A stretch of DNA of 64,000 nucleotides, taken from contig BPIH01000002.1 of assembly GCA_026004015.1 (NCBI GenBank), positions 180,859 through 244,858 on the forward strand. Reading direction: 5' to 3'. The notes under the pieces are model-generated. The model saw only the letters and a list, made by a program, of their open reading frames with translations, ran no database searches and was not told the origin of the DNA. Within the stretch, counting starts at the first letter, position 1. Each line of letters opens with the position of its first letter. The DNA comes from Chloroflexota bacterium. Lineage in GTDB: Bacteria; Chloroflexota; Limnocylindria; Limnocylindrales; CSP1-4. This document shows positions 1 through 9,542 of this stretch, one piece after another. Made by a program: the position numbers and the translations under genes.

Positions 1-353
1 ACGAGGGTTCCCGCCGGGTGGCCGGGGGCCGGGTGGACGACGAGGCCGGCCGGCTTGTCGACGACGAGGAGGTCGTCGTCCTCGTAGACGATCGGGAGCG
101 GGATCGACGGATCCGGTTCGAGGTGCTCCGGCGGGCGGACGGTCGGAACGTCGAGCTCGACGACGGTGCCCGGCCGGAGGATGTCCCGGGCCCGGAGGCG
201 GCGGCCGTCGCTCGTCAGGCGCCCCTCGGCGATGAGGCGCTGGATGTAGCTCCGGGAGAGTCCCGTCGCGTCGGCGACAAAGCGGTCGGCTCGGCGCGGC
301 TCGCCGCTCTCGGGCACGACGAGGACGCGCCTCCCCGGCGCCGGTTCACGCAC
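1..353 (-). CDS. RluA/RluD-family 23S rRNA pseudouridine synthase, N-terminal part
   Basis: Only about the first 117 codons lie in the window; the gene runs off the left edge. The reading starts with a GTG at 353 that overlaps the end of lspA, so the two are probably translationally coupled. An S4-like RNA-binding region (about residues 15-70, with ADRFVADATGLSRSYIQRLI) is followed by the start of the synthase domain, IPLPIVYEDDDLLVVDKPAG, a signature of the RluA/RluD family that isomerises uridines in large-subunit rRNA. The catalytic RLD segment would lie outside the window, so the exact family member cannot be fixed. Gene order ileS-lspA-rluD is common in bacteria. Confidence 0.85.
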   Translation of the reverse strand, partial: MREPAPGRRVLVVPESGEPRRADRFVADATGLSRSYIQRLIAEGRLTSDGRRLRARDILRPGTVVELDVPTVRPPEHLEPDPSIPLPIVYEDDDLLVVDKPAGLVVHPAPGHPAGTL

Positions 354-852
354 CGCGGTCCCGGCCGAGCTCGGGCCGGACGGCGAGAACGACGAGCCCG
401 AGGAGGGCGAAGCTGATCGCCGCGTCGGCGACGTTGAAGGTGTACCAGCGGAGATCGCCGATGCCGACGTCGACGAAATCGACGACGTAGCCGAGGCGGA
501 GGCGATCGAGGAGGTTGCCGATGGCCCCGCCGAGGAGGAGGCCGAGGGTGACGGTCAGGAGGCGGCTCGGGACGGCCCGGGCGTGGTAGGCGACGATGAG
601 GGCGATGACGCCGATGGACACGACGGCGAGGATCTCGGCGTGGCCGCCGAAGAGGCCGAAGAGGCCGCCCGTGTTCCGGCCGTGGACGAGCCGGAGCCAG
701 TCGCCGAGGACGGCGACCGATTCCCCGGGGGCGAGGCGACCGACGAGCCAGCCCTTCGTCAGCTGATCGGCGGCGACGATGAGGGCAGCCAGGCCGAGGA
801 AGAGCGGCCAGCGCGGCCCGGACCGAGCCTCGATGGCCGGCACCTCAACCAT
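346..852 (-). CDS. lspA: lipoprotein signal peptidase (signal peptidase II)
   Basis: A 168-residue protein of normal length with four predicted membrane segments. It cleaves the signal peptide of prolipoproteins just before the lipid-modified cysteine in the cytoplasmic membrane. The two aspartates of this aspartic protease are visible: D116 in NLLDR and D143 in FNVADA. The start overlaps the ileS stop by 8 bases and the stop overlaps the next gene's GTG, so the three genes form one tight operon. The family assignment is firm. Confidence 0.95.
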   Translation of the reverse strand: MVEVPAIEARSGPRWPLFLGLAALIVAADQLTKGWLVGRLAPGESVAVLGDWLRLVHGRNTGGLFGLFGGHAEILAVVSIGVIALIVAYHARAVPSRLLTVTLGLLLGGAIGNLLDRLRLGYVVDFVDVGIGDLRWYTFNVADAAISFALLGLVVLAVRPELGRDRGA

Positions 853-3800
853 CGGCCCGCCGGAGGGCGACGACGACCTCGCCGCCGCTCAACTCGACGG
901 TGCTCGTCGGAACCCCGTCCGGCGGCGGGCTACCGGCCCACCGAACGGCGAGGGTCTCCTCGGCGAGGTCCGGCAGGAACGGTTCGAGGGCCGGCGGGAG
1001 GGGGTGGAGCCAGAGCTCGATGGGGTCGTCGAACTCGAGCTCGGCCGCCCGTCGGAGGTCGAAGATCGACCGTGCCAGCTCGCGAGAGTCGCCCTCGAGG
1101 CGGAGCTCCGGGCTCAGCTCGGTGTCGATGGCGACGACGATGCCGTCGTCGTGGGCGACGGCCCGGCCGGGCCTCGGCGTGGCCACGATCTCAACCTCGT
1201 CAGGGGCGAGGGTCACCCCGGCCAGCTCGACCGAGCCGTCGGGGGCGATGGTGAAGCGGCCCTCCTTCGCCGCCGCCAGGATCTCGGGCACCCGCCGCCC
1301 GAGGCGTGGTCCGATCTTCGGGAGGAGCGGCCGGACGCGCCGCTCGACGAGGTCGTGCTCGTCAGCGATCCGCTCGATGGCCTTGACGTTCACCTCGTCC
1401 CGCACGATCTCGAGGAGCTCGTCGAGGTAGGGCACCTCGCGCTCGGGGAGGGCGAGCCAGAGGCGGGCGAGGGGCTGGCGGACCCGGATCCCGGCGCTGC
1501 CCCGGAGGGTCCGGGCGAGATCGACGACCCGCCGGGCGAGGGTCATGGCCGCCTCGAGGCCGTCGTCCCGGTAGCCGGCGACCTCGGCCGTCGGCCAGCG
1601 GGTCAGGTGGACGCTGTCCGGCCGGCTGGGGTCGACGGCGACGACGAGGTTCTGGTACATCGCCTCCGAAAGGAAGGGGAGCATCGGCGCGATGACCCGA
1701 GCCGCCACGACGAGGACCTCGTGGAGGGTGGCGAAGGCGGCGTTCCGGCTCCGCGCGTCCGCCCGCCGCCGCATCCGATCCCGGCTCAGGCGGAGGTACC
1801 AGGTCGAGAGCTCGTCGACGAACTCCGCCACGGCTCCGGCGGCCCGCATGGCGTCGTAGTCCCGAAGCCGATCCTCGGCCGTGGCCGCCAGCCAGGCTGC
1901 CCGGGACAGGATCCAGCGGTCGAGGAGCGGGCGCTCGGCCACCGGAGGACCTCCTTCGGCGGGGGTCCAGCCGGCGAGGCGGGCGTAGGTGACGAAGAAG
2001 GCGTAGACGTTCCAGAGGATGAGGAGCTCCCGGCGAGCCTCGTCGGCGGCGTTCCAGCCGAAGAGGATGTTTTCCTCGGGCCGCTGCTTGACGAAGAGCC
2101 AGCGCATGACGTCGACGCCCATCCGCTCGGCGGCCTCGTCGAACTCGATGGCGTTGCCCCAGCTCTTGTGCATCGGCCGACCGTCCTCGCCGAGGAGGGT
2201 CGCGTAGCCGAAGATCGTCTTGAAGGGCGGCTCCCGGCGGAGAACGGTCCCCATCGCCAGGAGGGCGTAGAACCAGTTCCGGAACTGGCCCGGGAAGCTC
2301 TCGGTGATGAAATCGGCCGGATACCAGCTCCGCCAGTACTCGGGGTCGACCCGGTAGTGGAGGGTCGAGAAGGGGACGATCCCGGCGTCGAGCCACGGGT
2401 TGCCGACGTCGGGGATCCGACTGACGGGCCGGCCGCAACCCGGGCAGGCGATCTTCACGGCGTCGACCCACGGCCGATGGGGCGTGTGGCCCTCGAAGAC
2501 CTCCCAGCCCTCGACGGCCCGCTCCCGGAGCTCGTCCCGCCCGCCGATGACCTCGAAGGTTCCGCACGCCGGGCAGTCGTAGATGGGCAGGGCGAGGCCC
2601 CAGTACCGCTTCTTGCTGATCATCCAGTCCTGCATGTTCCGGAGCCAGTCGAGCTCCCGCTCGTAGCCGAAGCCCGGGATCCAGCGGATCTGGTCGACGA
2701 CCTCCATGATCTGGTAGCGGAGCGACGCGTCGACCTGCTCCCGAGTCAGCGTCTCGCGGGGCTGGTCGTAGACCGGACCCATGCTGATGTACCACTCGTC
2801 GACGAGCCGGAAGACGAGCGGCGTCCCGCAGCGCCAGCAGTGCGGGTAGCGGTGCCGGTAAGCCTCGAGGCGGTAGAAGCGGCCCGTCTCCCGGAGGCGC
2901 TCGACGATCGGCTCGGTCACCTCCCGGACGTCGCGCCCGCTGAAGGCGCCGAAGCCCTCGACGAAGACCCCGAACTCGTCCAGGGGGGCGATCATCGGCA
3001 GGCCGAGGGCCTTGCCGAGGGCGTAGTCCTCGGCGCCGCAGCCGGGGGCGACGTGGACGATCCCCGTCCCCTCGTCCTCGCCGACCTCGTCCCAGGCGAC
3101 GACCCGGTGCTCGTAGCGCTCCCCTCCCCCGTTCCCGGCGAAGGCCGCCTCGACGGCCGGCAGGTCGTCGAAGGGGCCGGCATACCGCCAACCGACGAGC
3201 TCGGCGCCCGGCCGCTCCTCGAGGACCTCGTACCCATCGACGAGGGCCCGCTCCAGGGTCCCCCGGGCGAGCCAGAGGCGCCGCTCGCCCTCCCGGACGA
3301 GGACGTACGGGAGGTCCGGGTGGACGGCCGCGGCGACGTTCGCCGTCAGCGTCCAGGGCGTCGTCGTCCAGACGAGGAGGGCCTCGCCCGGCCGATCGAG
3401 GAGAGGGAGGAGGATCGTCAGACCCGGATCCTCCCGCTCCTGGTAGCCCTCGTTCATCTCCATCTGGCTGATGCCGGTTCCGCAGCGGGGGCACCAGGGC
3501 ATCGTGTCGTGGCCCTTGTAGAGCCAGCCCTTGCGGTGGCATTCCTTGAGGAACCACCAGATGAGGTCGTTGTTCTCGTTGCTGAAGGTGAAGTAGCTGC
3601 CGCCGAGTTCCGGCATCCCGAGCCGGCCGACGATCATCTCGACGGTGTCGGTGACCGGACCCTGGGGCCCCACGACGGTGATGACCCGCGACGGGTCCTC
3701 GGCGAGGAGGTCCCGGAGGCGGCGGAGCTCGTCGGGGTCGTTCCAGTCCATCCAGTAGCCGAGCCGGATGCTCTGCTCCGTCTGGCGGGCGGCGTAGGTC

Positions 3801-4174
3801 AGGACCCGCTGCTTGCAGAGCGAGACGAACTCGGCGATCCCGAAGGCCTCGATGTCGCGCTTCGAGGTGAAGCCGAGCTCCCGCTCGACGTTCACCTCGA
3901 CCCAGAGGCCCTGGCAGTCGAAGCCGTTCTGCCACCGCTCGGCGTGGCCGAGCATCGCCCGGAAGCGCTGGAAGAGGTCTTTGTACGTCCGGCCCCAGGC
4001 GTGGTGGACGCCCATCGGGTTGTTGGCGGTGATCGGTCCGTCGAGGAAGCTCCAGCGGGGCCCGTCGGCGTTCTGCTGCCGAAGGCGCTCGAAGGTCTTG
4101 CGGTCCCGCCAGAGGGCGAGGATCTCGTGCTCCTGGCCGATGAAATCGGGCCTGCTCGATACGGGTCGAAACAC
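845..4174 (-). CDS. ileS: isoleucine--tRNA ligase
   Basis: A class I aminoacyl-tRNA synthetase of 1109 residues that charges tRNA-Ile. The HIGH motif is HHAW at about residue 57 (PMGVHHAWGRT). A zinc-type CPRCG and an HCWRCGTPL motif typical of IleRS are present, together with the DEWYISMG stretch. The KMSKS loop reads PMHKSWGN at about residue 667, retaining the second lysine but not the usual first one. Length and motifs resemble the large type 2 IleRS group. The GTG start at 4174 is preceded by AAAGGA at a proper distance. It is the first gene of the ileS-lspA-rluD operon. Confidence 0.93.
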   Translation of the reverse strand: MFRPVSSRPDFIGQEHEILALWRDRKTFERLRQQNADGPRWSFLDGPITANNPMGVHHAWGRTYKDLFQRFRAMLGHAERWQNGFDCQGLWVEVNVERELGFTSKRDIEAFGIAEFVSLCKQRVLTYAARQTEQSIRLGYWMDWNDPDELRRLRDLLAEDPSRVITVVGPQGPVTDTVEMIVGRLGMPELGGSYFTFSNENNDLIWWFLKECHRKGWLYKGHDTMPWCPRCGTGISQMEMNEGYQEREDPGLTILLPLLDRPGEALLVWTTTPWTLTANVAAAVHPDLPYVLVREGERRLWLARGTLERALVDGYEVLEERPGAELVGWRYAGPFDDLPAVEAAFAGNGGGERYEHRVVAWDEVGEDEGTGIVHVAPGCGAEDYALGKALGLPMIAPLDEFGVFVEGFGAFSGRDVREVTEPIVERLRETGRFYRLEAYRHRYPHCWRCGTPLVFRLVDEWYISMGPVYDQPRETLTREQVDASLRYQIMEVVDQIRWIPGFGYERELDWLRNMQDWMISKKRYWGLALPIYDCPACGTFEVIGGRDELRERAVEGWEVFEGHTPHRPWVDAVKIACPGCGRPVSRIPDVGNPWLDAGIVPFSTLHYRVDPEYWRSWYPADFITESFPGQFRNWFYALLAMGTVLRREPPFKTIFGYATLLGEDGRPMHKSWGNAIEFDEAAERMGVDVMRWLFVKQRPEENILFGWNAADEARRELLILWNVYAFFVTYARLAGWTPAEGGPPVAERPLLDRWILSRAAWLAATAEDRLRDYDAMRAAGAVAEFVDELSTWYLRLSRDRMRRRADARSRNAAFATLHEVLVVAARVIAPMLPFLSEAMYQNLVVAVDPSRPDSVHLTRWPTAEVAGYRDDGLEAAMTLARRVVDLARTLRGSAGIRVRQPLARLWLALPEREVPYLDELLEIVRDEVNVKAIERIADEHDLVERRVRPLLPKIGPRLGRRVPEILAAAKEGRFTIAPDGSVELAGVTLAPDEVEIVATPRPGRAVAHDDGIVVAIDTELSPELRLEGDSRELARSIFDLRRAAELEFDDPIELWLHPLPPALEPFLPDLAEETLAVRWAGSPPPDGVPTSTVELSGGEVVVALRRADG

Positions 4175-4284
4175 GGCTTCCTTTCGAACGCGGACGGATG
4201 AGCGGCCGCCCGACCGGACGGCGCCCGCCGGCGTTGGATGCCGCCCGACGCGGTCTCCCGTCGGGCTCGATCGCCGGCAGCCAG

Positions 4285-4298
4285 TATCCTACCCGCGA
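4285..4298 (+). promoter_or_regulatory. -10 element of a leaderless promoter for the LCP gene
   Basis: TATCCT at 4285-4290 lies 7 bases before the ATG at 4298, and no Shine-Dalgarno is present. Transcription would therefore begin at or beside the start codon. The same layout recurs in front of many genes in this window. Confidence 0.55.
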
Positions 4299-4927
4299 TG
4301 CACGACCCAGCGTCGCCTCGTCGGGGAGCCCGCTCGGCCTTCGCCGCGGCCGTCCTCTCCCTCCTCTTCCCGGGCCTCGGCCACCTCTACGCCGGGGCAC
4401 CAGCCCGCGCCCTCGGCTTCGCGGCCCCGCCCCTCCTCGCCCTCGCCCTCCTGGCCGGGCTCGTCCTCCGCCTCGACCGACTCGCCCTCCTCGGCTTCCT
4501 CTTCCAGCCGGCCGTCCTGTCGGCGATCTTCGTCGCCAACGTCGCTGTCCTCGTCTACCGGGCCGTCGCCGCCGTCGACGCCTGGCGGGTCGCCACGTAC
4601 CTCAACGCTGCCCGGCTGGCGGGCGGCGGCCGCTACGGGCCGCCGCGCCTCCGGGTCGGGGCGGCCTCCACGGCCGGCCTCCTGGCGACCCTCGTCGTCA
4701 TGACCGGCTTCCACGTCGCCGTCGCCCGCTACGACCTCCAGGCGATGGAGCTCGTGAACTGCATCTTCGACGAGACCGGGGCGGCCGCCTGCGAGGAGCC
4801 CGAGCCGTCGCCCTCGCCCGGCACCACAGCCCCCACCGCGAGCCCGGCGACGCCGTCCCCGAGCCCCATCGGCTCCCCCCTTCCCTCGGCGACGCCCTCC
4901 CGCCCTGGGACGGCAAGGAGCGCCTGA
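4298..4927 (+). CDS. N-terminal membrane part of a frameshifted LCP protein
   Basis: This reading encodes several hydrophobic segments (about residues 15-110 and 130-150 from the ATG at 4298) followed by a Pro/Ser/Thr linker, and stops at 4927. The LytR-CpsA-Psr catalytic domain continues in another frame. Restoring one C to the C6 run at 4875-4880 joins the two parts as PIGSPPSLGDALPPWDGKER. I therefore read it as the membrane anchor of the next entry, not as an independent protein. The start ATG sits 7 bases after a TATCCT box. Whether the indel is real or a sequencing error cannot be decided here. Confidence 0.75.
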   Translation: MHDPASPRRGARSAFAAAVLSLLFPGLGHLYAGAPARALGFAAPPLLALALLAGLVLRLDRLALLGFLFQPAVLSAIFVANVAVLVYRAVAAVDAWRVATYLNAARLAGGGRYGPPRLRVGAASTAGLLATLVVMTGFHVAVARYDLQAMELVNCIFDETGAAACEEPEPSPSPGTTAPTASPATPSPSPIGSPLPSATPSRPGTARSA

Positions 4928-6090
4928 ACATCCTCCTCATCGGCTCCGACGAACAGGGCGGCGGCCACAACACCGACACCCTCATCGTCGTCTCCATCGA
5001 CCCGCCGAGCGGCCAGGTCGCCCTCTTCAGCCTGCCCCGGGACACCGTCGACGTCCCCGTCCCGGCCGGTCCGGCCCGGGCCGTCTGGGGGAGCGTCTAC
5101 CGCTCGAAGATCAACGCCTGGTTCGTCAACAACCGGCACCGAGCCGACCTCTGGCCGGGCACCGACCGAACCCGCGGCTACAACGCCCTCAAGGCGATCC
5201 TCGGCGAGCTCTACGGCCTCGACATCCGCTGGTACGTCGAGGTCAACTTCGACGGCTTCGAGCGAGTCGTCGACGCCCTCGGCGGGGTGACGATCAACGT
5301 CCAGCTGCCCGTCGTCGACGACCGCTACCCGGGCCCGGACGGGCGGCTCCGGCGGGTCTACATCCCGGCCGGCGTCCAGCACATGACCGGCGCCGAGGCC
5401 CTCATCTACGCCCGCTCCCGGCACGGCTCGTCGGATTTCGACCGCGGCCAGCGACAGCAGCGGGTCCTCCTCTCCCTCCGCCAGCAGACGGACATCGGCA
5501 CCGTTCTGCCCCGCCTCGACGAGCTCGTCGACGCCCTGAAGTCGGCCGTCCGGACGGACATCCCGGTCGGCGAGATCCCGAAGCTCCTCTCCCTGGCCGA
5601 CCGGATCGAGACGCGCTCGATCCGCTCGTACGTCTTCGCGCCGCCCTTCTTCGCCCGTGAGATCCTTTCCGGCGACCCGCGGGGCTACGTCATCATCCCG
5701 AACGTGAACCGCATCCGGGCCGCCGTCCGGGACGCCTTCCGGGCCGATCCGGCCGCCGAGGCTCGCCGGGAGGCGCTGGCCGAGGAAGGGGCGACGGTCT
5801 GGGTCCTCAACGGCTCCGGGGTGGCCGGCCAGGCGAGCGACCTGGCCCGGTACCTCGAGTCCTGGGGCCTGGCCGCCTCCGCCCCGAACCAGCGGCCGGA
5901 GAGCCGCCCGAGCCGGACCCGCCTCGTCGCCTACAACGGCGCCGAGACCCGCTTCCCGACGACGGCCGCCTTCCTCGCCGAGGTCCTCGGCGTCGAGGCG
6001 ACCCCGGTCGACGACCCGACGGCCCGGGCCGACTTCGTCGTCGTCACCGCCCGCACGACACCGGCCCTCACCCCGCCGCCGGCGCCGTAG
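4877..6090 (+). CDS. LytR-CpsA-Psr (LCP) family cell-wall glycopolymer transferase, catalytic part
   Basis: LCP enzymes move lipid-linked glycopolymers onto peptidoglycan outside the membrane. The domain begins at LNILLIGSDEQGGG, keeps the DTLIVVSIDP and SLPRDTVDVPV motifs with the conserved arginine, and shows ALIYARSRHGSSDFDRGQRQ, whose Arg/Asp residues bind the pyrophosphate. A LytR_C domain (VWVLNGSGVAGQASDLARYL) and a Pro-rich tail close the protein. No good start codon precedes this frame near 4877, because the true N-terminus lies in the neighbouring frame from 4298. The full protein would be about 600 residues. It is convergent with ilvE. Confidence 0.88.
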
Positions 6091-6188
6091 CCCGCGTCGG
6101 CGCCGAGGACCCCGGGCCGGCGACCCGGATCCGCGGCCCGGATCTGCGACCCCGGCCGCGCGGCGGGCGCTCCCTGTGGCCCCGCCGG

Positions 6189-7175
6189 TCAGTCCTTCGG
6201 GATCGGCGTCAGCCAGTGGCGGTACTCGGGCAGCCGGCCCCGGACGGCGTCGAAGTAGCGGCTCCGGATCGCCGACGAGATCGGGCCCACCTCGCCCGAG
6301 CCGACCTTCCGGTGGTCGATCTCGATGACCGGCGAGACCTGGACGCCGGTCCCGCAGAGGAAGACCTCGTCGGCGACGTAGAGCTCCGAGCGGTCGATGG
6401 TCCGGACCTCGACCGGGATCTTCTCGTCCCGGGCGAGCTCGATGATCGCCCGCCGGGTGATGCCCTCGAGGATGTCGTCGGAGACGGGCGGCGTCAGGAG
6501 GACGCCGTCGCGGACGACGAACAGGTTCGCCGCCGAGGCCTCGGAGGCGTGGCCGTCGGGGGTCAGGACGAGGGCCTCGTCGAAGCCGTTCAGCTCGGCC
6601 TCGGACTTCTGGAAGGCCATGTTCACGTAGCCGCCGACGATCTTGCCCCGGGCCGGGAGGGCCTCGTCGGCGTTCCGCCGCCACGACGAGGTCATGAGCC
6701 GGACCCCGTGCTCGGTGTCGATGTAGTTCCCGAAGGGGAGGGTGAGGATGTAGAGCTGATGCTCGAGGTGGTGGAGCCGGACGCCGATGGCCCGAGTCGA
6801 CTTGTAGAAGGAGGGCCGGATGTAGACGTCCTCCCGGAAGTGGTTCCGGCGGACGGTCTCGACGACGAGGCCCACGAGCTCGTCGACGGACGGGATCGGC
6901 TCCATGAGCATGATCCGACACGAGCGCCGGATCCGCTCGATGTGCTCCCGGACGAAGAGGCCGTAGAGCTGCTCGTGCTCGGCGTTCCAGTAGGCGCGGA
7001 TCCCCTCGAAGACGGCCGTGCCGTACATGAAGGCGTGGGTCATGATGCTGACCCGGGCGTCGCGGAGGGGGACGAACTCGCCCTCGAAGTAGCAGATGAG
7101 ACTGTCCAGATCGGCCGGGGCGCCGGCGGGGCGGGTCGCCGGGGCGGAGGTCGCGGACGGCTTCTCGGTGAGCAT
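6189..7175 (-). CDS. ilvE: branched-chain amino acid aminotransferase
   Basis: A fold-type IV PLP aminotransferase for the last step of valine, leucine and isoleucine synthesis. The Schiff-base lysine is K178 in RGKIVGGYVNMAF; the PLP-phosphate loop GHASEASAANLFVV and the C-terminal CGTGVQVSPV are clear. I chose the ATG at 7175, which has AGGAG nine bases upstream. A longer TTG reading from 7220 exists, but a TATCCT -10 box overlaps that region and would put the transcript start inside it. The N-terminal Ala/Pro-rich 20 residues are poorly conserved. The gene is single and convergent with the LCP gene. Confidence 0.93.
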   Translation of the reverse strand: MLTEKPSATSAPATRPAGAPADLDSLICYFEGEFVPLRDARVSIMTHAFMYGTAVFEGIRAYWNAEHEQLYGLFVREHIERIRRSCRIMLMEPIPSVDELVGLVVETVRRNHFREDVYIRPSFYKSTRAIGVRLHHLEHQLYILTLPFGNYIDTEHGVRLMTSSWRRNADEALPARGKIVGGYVNMAFQKSEAELNGFDEALVLTPDGHASEASAANLFVVRDGVLLTPPVSDDILEGITRRAIIELARDEKIPVEVRTIDRSELYVADEVFLCGTGVQVSPVIEIDHRKVGSGEVGPISSAIRSRYFDAVRGRLPEYRHWLTPIPKD

Positions 7176-7286
7176 GCTCGGCGACTCCTGCGCTGCGAGA
7201 TCGGTGGAAGGCTGCCCCAAGGATACCAGCGCCGTCGAGGGCCGACCGCGCCGGCGATCGCGCCGCGGTCTCCCGTGTTCGGCGAT

Positions 7287-8348
7287 TCAGCCGCCGCCGA
7301 GGACGGCGACGACGATGGCGAGGTAGGCCGCGTAGACGAGGCCGCCGAGGAGGAGCCGCCGGCCGTGGAGGTGGGCCCGGCGGAAGGCGCCGAAGATGAG
7401 CCAGCTCGAGAGGAAGGCCATCCCGGCCGAGGCGAAGGCAAGACCCGACTCCTCGCTCAGGGCCCAGGTCGAGGAGGCGAAGACGATGGCGATGACCGTC
7501 GGGATCGTGGCCTGGAAGACCATGGCGCCGGTGATGTTCCCGAGGGCGAGGGTGTCCTTGCCGGCCCGGATCCAGAGGACGCTGTTGAACTTCTCCGGTA
7601 GCTCGGTGGCGACGGGCGCCACGACGAGGGCGAGGATCGCCTCGGGAACGGCGACGGCCCGGGCGATCCCCTCGACGGCGTCGACGAAGAGGACGGCGCC
7701 CCCGACGATGCAGCCGATCGCCACCGCGACCTGGAGGGTCACGATCCGGAGCCGCGGCACCCGGGGGTTCCGGCGGTGGCCTCGCCGGTCGAGACGGTGG
7801 AGCCGGAGGGGTGCCAGCGCCTCGCCCTCGATCCGCTCCTCGGCCTCGAGGTGCTCCTTGACGTACCAGCCGTAGATGCCGAGGAGGAGGGCGGCCACGA
7901 CGAGGCGGACCGGGAAGAGCTCGCTCGGGATGAGGGCAGAGCCGATGGCGACGGCGTAGGCGACGGCAAAGACCCGGAGGTCGTGGCCGAGGACGTCCCG
8001 GGCGACGGTCATCCGATCCCCGGTCGGGCGCTTGCGGCCGACGAGGACCACGGCCAGGCCGGTCACGAACATCGCCAGGGTTGCCAGCATGAAGGGAGCG
8101 CCGAGGACGGCCCCGACCCCGATCTCGTCGGCCGCCGCGCTACCCCCGAAGAGGATGGCCACCGTCGGGATCATCGTCTCGGGGAGGGCCGTCCCGACGG
8201 CGGCCAGGACGGAGCCGACCGCCCCCTCGGCCAGGTCGAGCTTGTGGCCGAACCACTCGATCCCGTTCGTGAAGAGCTCGGCCCCGACGAGGATGACGAC
8301 GAGGGCGACGAAGAGGATGCCGAGGTCGAGCAGGCCGTTCGTCGTCAT
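7287..8348 (-). CDS. sodium/calcium exchanger-family cation antiporter
   Basis: A membrane protein of 353 residues with two Na_Ca_ex repeats. Repeat 1 has VGAELFTNGIEW and GTALPETMIPTVAI; repeat 2 has APVATELPEKFNSVLWIR and ALGNITGAMVFQATIPT. These alpha-repeat motifs form the ion site of CaCA antiporters. The repeats are joined by an Arg/His-rich loop of about 40 residues. The ATG at 8348 overlaps the stop of the DUF1634 gene (ATGA), so the two are translationally coupled. The transported ion (Ca2+, Na+ or other) cannot be told from sequence. Confidence 0.85.
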   Translation of the reverse strand: MTTNGLLDLGILFVALVVILVGAELFTNGIEWFGHKLDLAEGAVGSVLAAVGTALPETMIPTVAILFGGSAAADEIGVGAVLGAPFMLATLAMFVTGLAVVLVGRKRPTGDRMTVARDVLGHDLRVFAVAYAVAIGSALIPSELFPVRLVVAALLLGIYGWYVKEHLEAEERIEGEALAPLRLHRLDRRGHRRNPRVPRLRIVTLQVAVAIGCIVGGAVLFVDAVEGIARAVAVPEAILALVVAPVATELPEKFNSVLWIRAGKDTLALGNITGAMVFQATIPTVIAIVFASSTWALSEESGLAFASAGMAFLSSWLIFGAFRRAHLHGRRLLLGGLVYAAYLAIVVAVLGGG

Positions 8349-8701
8349 GCTCCGAGGGCGCCCCCGAGGACGATGCTCGCCCCAATGACGACGAGCACGG
8401 CGAGGGAGATGCCGACCATCCCCCATTCCCCGCTCCGGACGTAGCCGACGAGGGAGGCGACGACCCGTCCGGCCGGCGTCGCCATGGCCGCCAGGAGCCC
8501 GAGCCAGAGGAAGCCGCTCGGCCGGAGGGCCGCCACGTCGTCGAGGAGGCGGGTCGGGTCGAGCCCGGGATAGGTCGGGTCGAGGGGCGACTGGCCGGCC
8601 CCGAGCATGAGGACGACGCCCACGGCGAGGAGGCCGACGCTGAGGTACGTGCCCGCGCTCAGGAGCCGCCCGACCGTCCGCTCGAGGTCGCCCATCGCCA
8701 T
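8345..8701 (-). CDS. DUF1634 family membrane protein
   Basis: A small protein of 118 residues with three hydrophobic segments (around residues 18-36, 65-78 and 92-116) and LERTVGRLLSAGTYLSVGLL near the N-terminus, typical of DUF1634. This family is often found beside TauE/SafE transporters, as here, and may be an accessory subunit. Its function is not established. It starts 24 bases after the TauE stop and overlaps the exchanger start. Confidence 0.75.
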   Translation of the reverse strand: MAMGDLERTVGRLLSAGTYLSVGLLAVGVVLMLGAGQSPLDPTYPGLDPTRLLDDVAALRPSGFLWLGLLAAMATPAGRVVASLVGYVRSGEWGMVGISLAVLVVIGASIVLGGALGA

Positions 8702-8725
8702 CGCCCGGCCGCCAGCCGTGGCGCC

Positions 8726-9542
8726 CTAGAGCCCGACGACCCGGCGACCCATCTGGATCGCCGTGTAGCCGAGGACGAGGACGAAGAGGAGCCGGAGGGT
8801 CCCGAGGTCGAGCCGGTGGGCGGCCCGGGAGCCGATGGAGGCGCCGAGGAAGACGCCGATCGCCGTCGGCCCGGCGACGAGGGGGTCGATCCCACCCCGC
8901 GCCAGGTAGACGACGGCCCCGGCGGTGGCCGTGACCCCGATCATGAGGTTGCTCGTCGCCGTCGCCACCCGGAGGGGCACGCCCATGACGAGGTGCATGA
9001 CGGGGACCTTGACGAGGCCGCCGCCGACCCCGAGGAGGGCGGCCACGATCCCGGCGAAGAGGCTGCCGACGATCCCGGCCGGCAGGCGACGGACGGCATA
9101 GCCGGGACCGTTCAGGCTCGCCTGGAAGCCCGGGCTCTCGGCCGGATCCGCCCCGACCGGTTCCGTCGTCGCCGGCTCGGGCGTCCGCCGGCGGACCATC
9201 GACCAGGCCGTGTAGACGAGGAGGGCCGTGAAGAGGGCGGCGATGACTCCGCTCCTCGACGAGGAAGGCGACGAGCCCGCCGACGAAGGCGCCGATGGCG
9301 GTGAAGAGCTCGAGGGTCATCCCGAGCCGAAGGTTCGCCACGTGGCGCTCGAGGTAGACCGAAGCCGCCGCGCTGCTCGTCACGATGACCGAGACGAGGC
9401 TCACGCCGACCGCCTCCCGGACGGGGAGGCCGAAGCCGAGGGTGAGGAGGGGGACGATGAGGATGCCGCCCCCGAGGCCGAGGAGGGATCCGAAGAGGCC
9501 TGCCGCCACCCCGCCGGCGAGCATGGCGAGGCCGACGATCAT
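8726..9542 (-). CDS. TauE/SafE family transporter, interrupted by one frameshift
   Basis: A sulfite/organosulfonate exporter-family membrane protein. The first half (from ATG 9542) has the glycine-rich hairpin GLFGSLLGLGGGILIVPLLT. The second half is in another frame and has the matching repeat GIVAALLGVGGGLVKVPVMH. The readings join near 9245, where removing one base from CGGAGTC gives EERVIAALFTALLVYTAW. The complete protein would be about 270 residues, a normal length. It leads the operon with DUF1634 and the cation exchanger. The shift is probably a sequence error because both halves are well conserved. Confidence 0.8.

Noticed and set aside
779..4201. Very long plus-strand open frame opposite ileS
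   Set aside because: Composition is mirror-image Asp/Glu/Arg/Pro-rich with no motif; it is the antisense of ileS in GC-rich DNA.
7176..7220. TTG start for ilvE giving 15 more residues
   Set aside because: The TATCCT box overlaps this region and ATG 7175 has an AGGAG at good spacing.
7287..9542. A single 751-residue TauE-exchanger fusion
   Set aside because: It arises because the frameshifted tauE reading runs through DUF1634 out of frame into the exchanger; each has its own start and stop.
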